Shown piece by piece: positions 10,629 to 22,859 of a DNA stretch of 64,000 bases; position 1 is the first letter of the stretch; the number at the start of each line of letters is the position of its first letter. Source of the DNA: Xestospongia muta (taxonomy: Eukaryota; Porifera; Demospongiae; Haplosclerida; Petrosiidae); assembly GCA_963693285.1 (NCBI GenBank), contig OY848927.1:3474501-3538500 (forward strand), read 5' to 3'. A program made the position numbers and the translations under genes. The notes beneath the pieces are model-generated. The model was not told the DNA's origin. It worked only from the letters and a program-made list of their open reading frames with translations, and made no database searches.

Positions 10629-12522
10629 CAGGTTTGGGGTCAAACACATTAATATTTGTATTTAGTTGTATTTAGATTAGTAAAAAATAAAGAAAAAACA
10701 GTATATCTTCAGTCATAGTGAGTCAGTCTAGTTAAAAACATGGCTAGTAAGGCCATCCCAATTTTTTTTAACATTTTAAAATTCCTCCAAATGTTGAAGG
10801 TAACTTCAAAGCCAGATGTATTCACTGCAACACCTACTATTCTGGCTCTACTAAAGGAATCAGTAACCTGTTGATTCATCTTAAGGTAACCTAGATGATT
10901 TTTTTATCGATACTTATCTGCTCTTGTTTTATTTAGCAAAAACATCTCTCAGCATACAATCAACTTAAAAGCACACCAAAACCTTGTGCAGCAAATGATG
11001 AGTCACAGACAACATTATCATCACGAGTAGTTTCTCCTAAAAAGTATAATATACACGACAAACGTCAAACTGATATCACTGCTGCTCTTGTTAACTTTAT
11101 TGCTGGAGATTTGCTTCATCTCTCTGTGGTAGAGAGTGTACAATCCTGTGATTTTGTACAAATAGTTGATCCTCAATAGTCTACCAGGTTCCAAACAGGA
11201 AACATCTAAGTACAAAGCTACTACCTGAGAAATCTGCTAAACTGAAGCACTTTTTCAGATGACCTGTAGTTTGTGTAACAGCTGATCTATGGTCAAACAG
11301 ACATCTTTGAAATTACTTTGGGATCACCGCACATTTGATAGTTAATTGGATATTGAAATCAGTAATGCTATCCTGTTCCCGCTTTCACGGATCATATACA
11401 GCAGAGTCTATAGGTGAATAATTCAATAAAACAATGGACTCATTCCAATATGATCAAAAGTGTCAAGTATTATTATCACTGATAGTGCAGCAAATATGAT
11501 CAAGGCATTCTCTCTCCCAGGATTTGAAAGGTTAGGAAATGAGGAGTGTGAAGATAATGATCATAGTGATGGTGATGAAGATGATGGCTTGCAGCCAATT
11601 GAAAATGAGGATGTCTATAATGAGCTTGTTGAAATAAGTACCCATATTTGTTGCTTTGCCCACACAATTAAGATGGTAATTAAAGATGGATTCAAGCAGG
11701 CTGGCATAATAAATAAAGTACTAAGCAAAGTTTCCACAATAGTATCACATGTACACAAGCCAATATATGCCTCAGAAATTTTGGAATCAGAGAAACCTCT
11801 TCAAAATGCTACAGTAACTCATTGGAATTCTGAACTGAATATGGTACAGTCAATCTTAAGAGTTCTCGAGTAAAAATTAAACTCTTTGGACACTCATCAC
11901 CTCACTGTTTATGATCATAAGACTTTAAAAGATCTCATTTAAATTCTTACTCCTTTCGAATCAGCCACACAGTGCTTACAAGGAGATAAGGTTAAAAAAT
12001 ACTTTAATCTTTCTCAAACTCACTCATCAAGGTTTGTGTCAGCACTTAAAGATTCTATAAACAGAAGACTTTCAGTGTATAAGGAACAAGATGCTTTTCT
12101 TTTAGCTTCAGCATTGGACCCGTGGTTCAAGCTTAAGTGGTGTATGAACACTGAATATAGTACTATTAAAACCAAGCTGACAAGCAAAGTGAAGCTGATT
12201 GCTAAGCAAGATGCTCCAGTAGTTATTAATCTTGATCCTCAGCCAACCACAGAGTCCACTACCACTAGTACTAAAAGCTTTTTTGACACATTAATGCAAG
12301 GTCATAGTACAACCACAACCAACTCATCTTCTGAGTCAGTTGAATCTTTGATAGAAGAATATTTGTCAATGCCATACTTACAACAAAATGAAGACCCTCT
12401 TTTATTCTGGAAGTTGAACGAGAAAAAATTTGAGGCTATTATATTTGTATTTGTATTTCCATCATTACCAAGTATTTGTACTTGTATTTAAATACTTGAT
12501 ATTGTATTTGATCCCAAGCCTG
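10629..12522 (+). mobile_element. hAT-superfamily DNA transposon, decayed
   Basis: The ends are inverted repeats: CAGGTTTGGGGTCAAACACA at 10629 and the reverse complement CAGGCTTGGGATCAAATACA at 12522. The flanking 8-mers are TTATTCAA (10621-10628) and TTATTCTT (12523-12530), an 8-bp target duplication with two changes. The uninterrupted target is seen near 48860 ('ttattcaatacaatgatacc'), which supports the boundaries. CAGG-type ends, 8-bp duplication and the encoded protein all fit hAT. The element is about 1.9 kb, shorter than autonomous hATs. Confidence 0.85.
10770..12445 (+). pseudogene. hAT transposase remnant (BED finger, core pieces, dimerisation start)
   Basis: The 5' part (about 10790-10895) reads CIHCNTYYSGSTKGISNL then IHLK, and a likely small intron leads to QKH at 10937. 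This is a BED-type zinc finger, which lets the transposase bind element ends. Core segments are open at 11460-11873 (DSAANMIKAF, CCFAHTIKMVI, VTHWNSELNM) and 12036-12440 (DAFLLASALDPWFKL). The last ends in the start of the hAT dimerisation domain (EDPLLFWKLNEKKF), after which the C-terminal half is missing. Stops and frameshifts separate the pieces (for example near 11176, 11226 and 11872). ZBED-like domestication is unlikely because the reading frame is broken. Confidence 0.8.
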
Positions 12523-12792
12523 TTATTCTTATACCATATTTGCAATCAATATTTACGTTAGCTATGTATCACACCATACTTTAAACAAACAATTTCACTC
12601 TGTGCATGATGGATGACACAATTATATAATGTGGTTGCTCTATTTACTAAAGTGGTGAGAATCAACATTATCTTAATTAAAACACTTAAATTAACACATT
12701 AATTATTACTATACCTATAATAGTAAACAGATACTTCTAGGTTTGGTTGACCATAATAACATCCATTATGTAATTATTTACTGCTTTCACAG

Positions 12793-12868
12793 ACTCCAAT
12801 AGCTCAAGTGATAGAGCATCTGACTAGTGTTAAAAAGGTGTTTGATTCATAATCCAGCAGGACCAAGA
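12793..12868 (+). pseudogene. tRNA-like relic (tRNA-Thr-like), upstream of A5
   Basis: It has an A-box-like TAGCTCAAGTGATAGAGC, a CTAGTGT loop that would give anticodon AGT, and a B-box-like GATTCATAATC. The acceptor and anticodon stems do not pair well, so it is probably a tRNA pseudogene or the head of a SINE. Related copies lie at 17140 and 49137, in the same position upstream of A genes. Confidence 0.45.
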
Positions 12869-13140
12869 CTTTTTCTGGTTTTTCCTCCTCTATGTCAATT
12901 TTGTTATAGATCTAAATCTACAGAATAATGTTATGTATTATTTTAATTGAATATCTCTAATATAATATAATGTGTATAGTACTGATGTGTCTTAATAATG
13001 AATTAATATTGTGTGAATGATAAACATTTATCTAGGTTGATGTAGGTGTATATCATCAATGTAATGTTTATGTTGTGTTTATAACAGTGTAAACTAAGTA
13101 TATCAGAGAGAAGTGTTCTGTTAAGTTATATTGTAAGACA

Positions 13141-16100
13141 ATGTCTGTACTACTACTGCCTACTATCTTTTTGTTATGTATGAGTGAAGTTATTAGTAAC
13201 TGTCCACCAGACTCAGGTAAGTGACTTGATGTGTATTACATCATTTATTACAATGTTCTAGGTATCTATCTAATTTTCAATGGAGATTGTTATCCTAATG
13301 GCTCCTACATCAATCATATTTACATCACACCAGGTGTCACTAATTATTCACCTCTCCAGTGTGTGTTACCTAATTCTATTTTGTCTGGAGGACAGTGGAT
13401 CTATCCTAATGGGCAATCTGTCAATTGTAATAGCAACAATAACAATGATCCTCTCCGTTGTATTCAATCTAATAATCCTGCTAACATCACTGTATATAGA
13501 CCTAATGGACAAGATTTTTATGAATCTACTAATAAACATACTACAGATAATATAGGTGGTAATGATTTCAGGTGTTGTCTACCCAACAATTGTTCTGATC
13601 CTACTACCAACATCATCACTGTTCATATATTCAGTAAGTTATATTTCATTGTACTAGTACACACTGTCATTTGTTACTAATCTACTATAGAACATGTAGA
13701 GATTGTAGACTTCAGTGTTATTGAGTTTCCTTCTGATATGATAGTTGTTCCACAACAATACAAACTTCAATGTGTTCTAAGTGGAATTGATAGAAATTTC
13801 AGGTGGTATTATGTATATAACAGTCAGATGATGTTGACACAACCTTCCTTAAACCTTAACCCGCTTAAAAGGAATCAAGAAATCGTGTGTCTTGCAACCG
13901 ACCACTCTTCAGTGGCATGCGGGTCGCACAAGCATATCATCTTCGTCGATCACCGCGAAAGGTCACGCGTCGGTTTTGTGTGACACAAAACTTTGGATAC
14001 AGTTGTAGTAGTAAGAGTCAAACTTTTCACAGTATTAATAATACAATTGTTCATAATCTAACTGTTATTTGGTATGCAGAGAAGATTAGTAGTGGAATAT
14101 TTAGTCAGTCAAACAATAATGGTGATCATGTACATAGGTGTTATGAAAAAGTTGATGCCATTGTAAGAAATCATTATCTTACAGTAACTGGTAAGTACTT
14201 TTACTACTATAGATACATGATGTCATATGTAACCCTCTCAGCTCCAGGATTTACTCCCTCTCTTCCTACTTTGGTCAACAAGACAGCTACCACTATCGCT
14301 GTCAGTTGGACACCTGTTCCATCTGATGCTGATGGATATGTAGTCAATGTCATTAGTGACACACACACTGTGACACAACAGGTAAAGGGAGGTAGTCAGA
14401 ATGAGATGACACTGAAGGGACTGATACCAGCAACAACTTATGACATCACAGTGAGAGCCTATCAAGGTATACTGGGACCTGCTAGTAATGTAATCAGTGT
14501 ACAAACATTGTCAGGTATTGTAATGTCTATTAATATGCTCATTGTAAAGTTATTTTTCAGTTATTTCATCAATCAATTGGATATTTGTGTCATCCATTAC
14601 TAAACTTTAAAACACTCAATATCATATTAATTGTATCACAACTACTGTCAATGTTACTACTGATGTTTACTGGTTAGTGAATGGAGTGATGAAGTACAAC
14701 TCAATGTATACATTAATTGATTCTGATCTCCTCATATACAATAACACACTACTGGTATATCCTGATCCACTGGGAGTGTCAGTTAATGTTGCCTGTATAG
14801 CAATGTATAAAGGAGTGAACTATAGTGACACTGTGATATTACAAGGTATGTAAAATTTAGTTGTTCATCTTAGCTAGATTTGCCCTTTTCTAGTTCCCAG
14901 TAGTCCTCCATCTAATGTGATGACATATAATTTAAATGAGAGTAGTATCAAAGTCAACTGGACTATGTCATCACAGACTAATGGATATGTGATTGTCATT
15001 AACCTTATTGCTGGAGTAGGTACCATCAAGACATTATCTACTACAGAAGATGAATTTCTAATCAATGGACTAACATTGAGTAGATATTATGAGATCATTG
15101 TGTACTCATATAAAGATCTTCCTTCAATTGATAGTGTACAAAGATTGTTAAGGTTTGATGGTGAGTTAATATTTGTATAAGCACAATGTGACTTTATTTT
15201 ATTATCTAGTTCCTACACCAGTAACTAGTCTCTCAGTGAGTGACATCTCAACCATTACTATTACAGTGAAGTGGACTAGTCCCAGTAATGAAGATGGTAA
15301 CTATGTAACATACTACAACATTTTCTATAGTCCATTTTGTCCTGAGTTATCATCAGTTAATGTGACATTGGTCTCTGTTACTCCTCATCAGTTCACTACA
15401 ACATTTAGTTATATATTAAGAGAATTGTTCAGTGGTATGAACTATACCATCGCAATGAGAGCTGGTAATATATTAGGAGAGTCTAGTCTAGTGATGATAT
15501 TAGGTGAAACAGACATTATGTCAAGTAATTTACATGATAAGTATGACTGGTTTAATGTTGACAATAATTCACAGGTCCGGGAGGATCACCTACATCGATT
15601 ATGGTTTTTCCATTAAATAAGACATCAAACATTATCACATGGGAAGAGGTTGATTGTCATCTACGTAATGGTAGAATCATTGAGTATATTGTGATCATTA
15701 GTAACAATAGTATGACATACTACCTCACCAGTAGTAAGAGATATGTCATTGTGAATGATCTAGTATTTGGTAATGTATATAACATGAGTATAGCTGGTGT
15801 GAACTCTCTTGGAATAGGTCCCTTCAGTGATTCTGTTGAAGTACAGATTGGAACTAGTAAGTATATCGTCAGTCTTTGTGAACAACAATTATACTTTTTA
15901 CTTTGTACTCAGTTCCTGGTCCAGTTAGTACACTATCCAGTTTGATGTCTATTACATGGGCTGTTATCTCATGGAGTGTGTGTACCTAGTTATATTCCTG
16001 TAGACTATCCCATTATCACATATGAGATAGGGTACACTACTCATCAGCCTAATGGTAGTTGTCTCCTAGTGATGAGTTTATTCCAATGATAAAAACTAAT

Positions 16101-16688
16101 ACAAGTAGTAGAATGTAAATATAAGTGATCTCAAAGGTAATACCTGTTATCTGTTTGGTGTACGTGGTTACACTGTTAATGGTTATGGACTATGGACAAT
16201 AATTAGTAATGTAACAGAACACGAATCAACTATTTGTACTAACAAAGGTAATTGTAGGTGATCTAGAAATTATCATTATTTTCTTTTCAGATACTTCATC
16301 TAACACTAGTACTATTACTGGACTTGGTGTACTAGTTGGTATACTATTAATATTATTAATTGTAGTGATAGTTAGTGTTGTTGGAAATATACTGCTATTG
16401 TTATATGTCAGACAGTATGTGAAGCATATAATGTTTATATTTATCAACAATTTTCACTTTTGTAGACTCAAATCATTGAGAACTAATACAATTAAAGGAA
16501 CAAACAGTGGGTATGTTGTCATATTCTGTTATCTTGTTTTAACTCATACACTGTCTATCTATAGACCTGATGAAGATATTGAAATGAAAGTCTGTGAGCC
16601 CTACACTCTACATCAGTCTAAACCAACTGATGATATTTATGATGAGTGTCAACCACCAGTAGATACCAGTGTATATGAGTGTATGTAA
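13141..16688 (+). pseudogene. Family A copy A5, full length but disabled
   Basis: Leader exon 13141-13216 (MSVLLLPTIF..CPPDSG), Ig1 exon 13262-13633 open, Ig2 exon from 13691 broken by a foreign insert (13843-13988), which brings a TGA into the frame. The Ig3 exon has TAA at 14608-14610 where sister copies read GAA. In the last FN3 exon (from about 15915) there is a 4-bp GTGT insertion near 15979, a 1-bp loss near 16064 and another near 16113. The TM exon carries a 12-bp expansion (near 16345-16360). The tail to 16686-16688 is open. Its tandem sister at 17489 is intact, so A5 decayed after duplication. Confidence 0.85.
13843..13988 (+). other. G+C-richer foreign insert in the Ig2 exon of A5
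   Basis: About 146 bp of markedly more G+C-rich DNA with many CpG sites (GCGGGTCGC, ACGCGTCGG) lies where sister copies have a short Ser-rich coding stretch. The 8-mer TGACACAA occurs at both sides (13835-13842 and 13981-13988), like a target duplication, but I see no inverted ends. In the host frame it reads on through QEIVCLATDHSSVACGSHKH to a stop at 13981-13983. That reading faintly resembles a WD40 strand, so a captured exon or cDNA fragment is possible. Origin unresolved. Confidence 0.6.
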
Positions 16689-17139
16689 TATATCAGTAAC
16701 ATGATGTTAATTATTATGCTTAGTTTTATACAGAGTTGTTGTAGTTAATGTATTTAAACAAATATTGTAGTATATTATTAGTAAACGTTGTTAGTTTTAT
16801 TAAAAAACTAAATATTTTTGTTTCTATTCTAATCACATCGGTAATAAACAAATTTGCAACAGAAATAGTGACAGAAAGACAACTATAGGTTTTCCAGTCT
16901 CTCTCCTCATATACAAGATGTTCTATCAATGCTTTGTCCACAAATGTCATACCAAAATGGAGGTTGATCAGTTGACAATATCATTATTCAATACAATGAT
17001 GTAAAAATATAAAAAATAAAAATAATTAATACAATTATAAGTACACTTAAATTAACACATTGATTATTACTATACCTATAATAGTAAACAGATACTTCTA
17101 GGTTTGTTTGACCATAATAACATCCATAATGCTTTCACA

Positions 17140-17216
17140 GACTCCAATAGCTCAAGTGATAAAGCATCTGACTAGTGTTAAAAAAGTCTTTGGTTCATAA
17201 CCCAGCAGGACCAAGA
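17140..17216 (+). pseudogene. tRNA-like relic upstream of A6
   Basis: Tandem-duplicate of the relic at 12793. The B-box-like part reads GGTTCATAACC, closer to the canonical GGTTCGAATCC than in its sister. The D-arm has AAAGC for AGAGC. Stem pairing is poor. Confidence 0.45.
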
Positions 17217-17394
17217 CTTTTTCTGGTTTTTCCTCCTCTACGTCAATTTTGTTATAGATTTAAATCTACAGAATAATATTATGTATTATTTTAATTGAAT
17301 ACCTCTAATATAATATAATGTGTATAGTACTGATGTGTCTTAATAATGAATTAATATTGTGTGAATGGTAAACATTTATCTAGGTTGATGTAGG

Positions 17395-17488
17395 TGTATA
17401 TCATCAGTGTGATGTTTATGTTGTGTTTATAACAGTGTAAACTAAGTATATCAGAGAGAAGTGTTCTGTTAAGTTACATTGTAAGACA
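17395..17488 (+). promoter_or_regulatory. Conserved proximal promoter and 5' UTR of family A
   Basis: A block from 'gtgtatatcatcagtgtgatg' to the start codon is shared by all A copies that keep a leader exon (before 13141, 35025, 50080, 56872 and 63917). It contains TTTATAAC about 60 bp before the ATG, a plausible TATA-like element, then 'taagtatatcagagagaa' and 'gttaagttacattgtaagaca' immediately before the ATG. The conservation could come from recent duplication alone, but the TATA-like position is constant. Transcription start is not known. Confidence 0.45.
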
Positions 17489-20400
17489 ATGTCTATACTA
17501 CTACTGGCTACTATCTTCTTGTTATGTATGAGTGAAGTTATTAGTAACTGTCCACCAGACTCAGGTAAGTGAGTTGATGTGTAGTACATCATTTATTAAC
17601 AATGTTCTAGGTATCTATCTAATGTTCAATAGCGATTGTTATCCTAATAGATCCTACATCAATCATATTTACATCACACCAGGTAACACTAACTATTCAC
17701 CTGTCCAGTGTGTGTTACCTGATTCTACTTTGTCTGGAGGAGAGTGGATTTATCCTAATGGACAACCTGTCAACTGTAACAGCAACAATAACAATGATCC
17801 TCTCCGCTGTATTGAATCTAATAATCCTGCTAACATCACTGTATATAGACCTGATGGACAAGATTTTTATGAATCTGCTAGTAAATTTAATGCAGCTAAT
17901 ATAGGTGGTAATAAGTTCAAATGTTGTCTACCCAGTAGTTGTTCTGATCCTACTACAAACATCATCACTGTTCATATATTCAGTAAGTTATATTTCATTG
18001 TACTAGTACACACTGTCATTTGTTACTGATCTACTATAGGACATGTAGAGATCATAGACTTCAGTGTTATTGAGTTTCCTTCTAATATGACAGTTGTTCC
18101 ACAACAATACACACTTCAATGTGTTCTAAGTGGAATTGATAGAAATTTCAGGTGGTATTATGTATATAACAGTCAGAGTTCTAGTATTGAATTTAACTGT
18201 TTGACACAAAACTTTGGATACAGTTGTAGTAGTGAGAGTCAAACTATTCACAGTATTAATAATACAATTGTTCGTAATCTAACTGTTACTTGGTATGCAG
18301 AGAAGATCAGTAGTGGAATATTTAGTCAGTCAAACAATAATGGTGATCATGTACATAGGTGTTATGAAAAAGTTGATGCCATTGTAAGAAATCGTTATCT
18401 TACAGTTACTGGTAAGTACTTTTACTACTATAGATACATGATGTCATATGTAACCCTCTCAGCTCCAGGATTTACTCCCTCTCTTCCTACTTTGGTCAAC
18501 AAGACAGCTACCACTATCACTGTCAGTTGGACACCAGTTCCATCTGATGCTGATGGATATGTAGTCAATGTCACTAGTGACACACACACTGTGACACAAC
18601 AGGTAAAGGGAGGTAGTCAGAATAAGATGACAATGAAGGGACTGATACCAGCAACAACTTATAACATCACAGTGAGAGCCTATCAAGATATACTGGGACC
18701 TGCTAGTAATGCAATCAGTGTACAAACATTGTCAGGTATTGTAATGTCTATTAATATGCTCATTGTAAAGTTATTTTTCAGTTATTTCATCAATCAATTG
18801 GATATTTGTGTCATCCATTACTAAACTTGAAAACACTCAATATCATATTGATTGTATTACAGCTACTGTCAATGTTACTACTGAAGTTTACTGGTTAGTG
18901 AATGGAGTGATGAAGTACAACTCAATGTATACATTAATTGATTCTGATCTCCTCATATACAACAACACACTACTGGTATATCCTGATCCACTGGGAGTGT
19001 CAGTTAATGTTACCTGTATAGCAATGTATAAAGGAGTAAACTACAGTGACTCTGTCATATTACAAGGTATGTGAAATTTAGTTGTTTGTCTTAGCTAGAT
19101 TTACCCTTTTCTAGTTCCCAGTGGTCCTCCATCTAATGTGATGACATATATTTTAAATGAGACTAGTATCAAAGTCAACTGGACTATGTCATCACAGACT
19201 AATGGATATGTGATTGTCATTAACCTTATTGCTGGAGTAGGTACCATCAAGATATTATCTACTACAGAAGATGAAGTTCTAATCAATGGACTAACATTGA
19301 GTAGATATTATGAGATCAGTGTGTACTCATATAAAGATCTTTCTTCAATTAATAGTACACAAAGATTGTTAAGGTTTGATGGTGAGTTAATACTTGTATA
19401 AACACAATGTGACTTTATTTTATTGTCTAGTTCCTACACCAGTAACTAGTCTCTCAGTGAGTGATGTCTCAACCACTACTATTACAGTGAAGTGGACTAG
19501 TCCCAGTAGTGAAGATGGTAACTATGTAACATACTACAACATTTTCTATAGTCCATTTTGTCCTGAGTTATCATCAGTTAATGTGACATTGGTCTCTGTT
19601 ACTCCTCATCAGTTCACTACAACATTCAGTTATATATTAAGAGAATTATTCAGTGGTATGAACTATACCATCACAATGAGAGCTGGTAATACACTAGGAG
19701 AGTCTAGTCCAGTGATGATATTAGGTGAAACAGACATTATGTCAAGTAATTTACATGATAAGTATGACTGGTTTAATGTTGACAATAATTCACAGGTCCG
19801 GGAGGATCACCTACATCAATTATGGTTTTACCATTAAATAAGACATCAAACAAAATCACATGGGAAGAGGTTGATTGTCATCTACGTAATGGTAGAATCA
19901 TTGAGTATATTGTGATCATTAGTAACAATAGTATCACATACTACCTCACCAGTAGTAAAAGATATATCATTGTGAATGGTCTAGTATTTGGTAATGTATA
20001 TAACATGAGTATAGCTGGTGTGAACTCTCTTGGAATAGGTCCCTTCAGTGATTCTGTTGAAGTACAGATTGGAACTAGTAAGTATATCGTCAGTCTTTGT
20101 GAACAACAATTATACTTTTTACTTTGTACTCAGTTCCTGGTCCAGTTAGTACACTATCCAGTTTGATGTCTATTACATGGGCTGTTATCTCGTGGAGTGT
20201 ACCTAGTTATATTCCTGTAGACTATCCCATTATCACATATGAGATAGGGTACACTACTCATCAGCCTAATGGTAGTTGTTCTCCTAGTGATGAGTTTATT
20301 CCAATGATAAAAACTAATACAAGTAGTAGAAATGTAAATATAAGTGATCTCAAAGGTAATACCTGTTATCTGTTTGGTGTACGTGGTTACACTGTTAATG

Positions 20401-20898
20401 GTTATGGACTATGGACAATAATTAGTAATGTAACAGAACACGAATCAACTATTTGTACTAACAAAGGTAATTGTAGGTGATCTAGAAATTATCATTATTT
20501 TCTTTTCAGATACTTCATCTAACACTAGTACTATTACTGGACTTGGTGTACTAGTTGGTATACTGTTAATTGTAGTGATAGTTAGTGTTGTTGGAAATAT
20601 ACTGCTATTATTATATGTCAGACAGTATGTGAAGCATATAATGTTTATATTTATCAATAATTTTCACTTTTGTAGACTCAAATCATCGGGAAGTAATGCA
20701 ATTAAAGAAACAAACAGTGGGTATGTTGTCATATTCTGTTATCTTGTTTTAACTCGTACACTGTCTATCTATAGACCTGATGAAGATATTGAAATGAAAG
20801 TCTGTGAGCCCTACACTCTACATCAGTCTAAACCAACTGATGATATTTATGATGAGTGTCAACCACCAGTAGATACCAGTGTATATGAGTGTATGTAA
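17489..20898 (+). CDS. Family A Ig/FN3 receptor, copy A6, intact (945 aa)
   Basis: Twelve exons, all with GT-AG borders: 17489-17564 (signal peptide, ends CPPDSG), 17611-17982 (Ig1), 18040-18411 (Ig2), 18463-18735 (FN3), 18782-19066 (Ig3), 19115-19381, 19431-19724, 19796-20077 and 20134-20466 (four FN3), 20510-20624 (stalk, TM GLGVLVGILLIVVIVSVV), 20676-20720, 20775-20898 (tail). They sum to 2838 nt, 945 aa and a stop, with no internal stop. Ig domains show Cys-Trp-Cys spacing (LQC..EWIYP..FKCC; LQC..FRWYY..HRC; IDC..VYWLV..VTC). N-glycosylation sequons are frequent. The tail has EPYTLH, DIYDEC and VYECM; the last is a YxxM-type site (known of the motif: PI3K SH2 binding). I infer a surface recognition receptor. 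Ligand unknown. Confidence 0.88.
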
Positions 20899-21260
20899 TA
20901 TATCAGTAACATGATGTTAATTGTTATGTTTAGTTTTATACAGAGTTGTTGTAGTTAATATATCTAAACAAATATTGTAGTTTATTATTAATAAATGTTG
21001 TTAGTTTTATTAAAAAACTAAATATTTTTGTTTCTATTCTAATCACATCGGTAATAAACAAATTTGCAACAGAAATAGTGACAGAAAGACAACTATAGGT
21101 TTTCCAGTCTCTCTCCTCATATACAAGATGTTCTATCAATGCTTTGTCCACAAATGTCATACCAAGATGGAGGTTGATCAGTTGATATTATCATTATTCA
21201 ATACAATGATGTAAAATAAATAGTTAATACAATTATAAGTACAACAAATATATCAGTCCT
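20899..21260. other. 3' flank of A6, facing the B3 relic
   Basis: Shared A 3' flank with A-rich runs ('ttattaaaaaactaaa') and, near 21240, the 'caacaaatatatcag' block that reads AATAAA in other copies but AATATA here. It separates the stop of A6 from the convergent B3 relic. No coding potential. Confidence 0.5.
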
Positions 21261-21289
21261 GTATGAATGTATTATTATGAGTCTATAAT

Positions 21290-22846
<1,557 letters not shown>

Positions 22847-22859
22847 ATTCAATACTAAT

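Larger units (their letters stand above)
12683..17044 (+). repeat. Tandem duplication, left unit (A5)
   Basis: The block starting 'acacttaaattaacacatt' at 12683 recurs at 17045, and the similarity continues through the tRNA-like relic, promoter region and the whole A gene. The right unit ends near 21190. The offset is about 4.35 kb (start codons 13141 and 17489). The two copies share details found in no other A copy, such as FYSPFCPE and GIGPFSDSVEV, so the duplication is recent relative to the family. Confidence 0.8.
17045..21190 (+). repeat. Tandem duplication, right unit (A6)
   Basis: Right-hand partner of the unit at 12683. It carries the same flank, tRNA-like relic, promoter region and gene in the same order; the gene here is open throughout. 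Confidence 0.8.

Noticed and set aside
11460..12491. Possible domesticated ZBED-like gene
   Set aside because: Stops and frameshifts separate the segments, the dimerisation domain is cut, and recognisable transposon ends and a target duplication are present. It is a decayed transposon.
12793..12868. Functional tRNA gene
   Set aside because: Acceptor and anticodon stems pair poorly and the B box departs from consensus; better called a relic.
13280..13555. Second open frame inside exon 2 (Ig1) on the plus strand, seen in many copies
   Set aside because: It is offset by one base from the Ig1 frame and varies where Ig1 is conserved. Explained as a shadow; I see no start signal favouring it.
18459..18725. 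Minus-strand open frames of about 75-93 codons opposite the first FN3 exon in many copies
   Set aside because: Antisense shadows of a conserved exon. They have no start context, splice logic or recognisable domain, and they recur only because the exon does.
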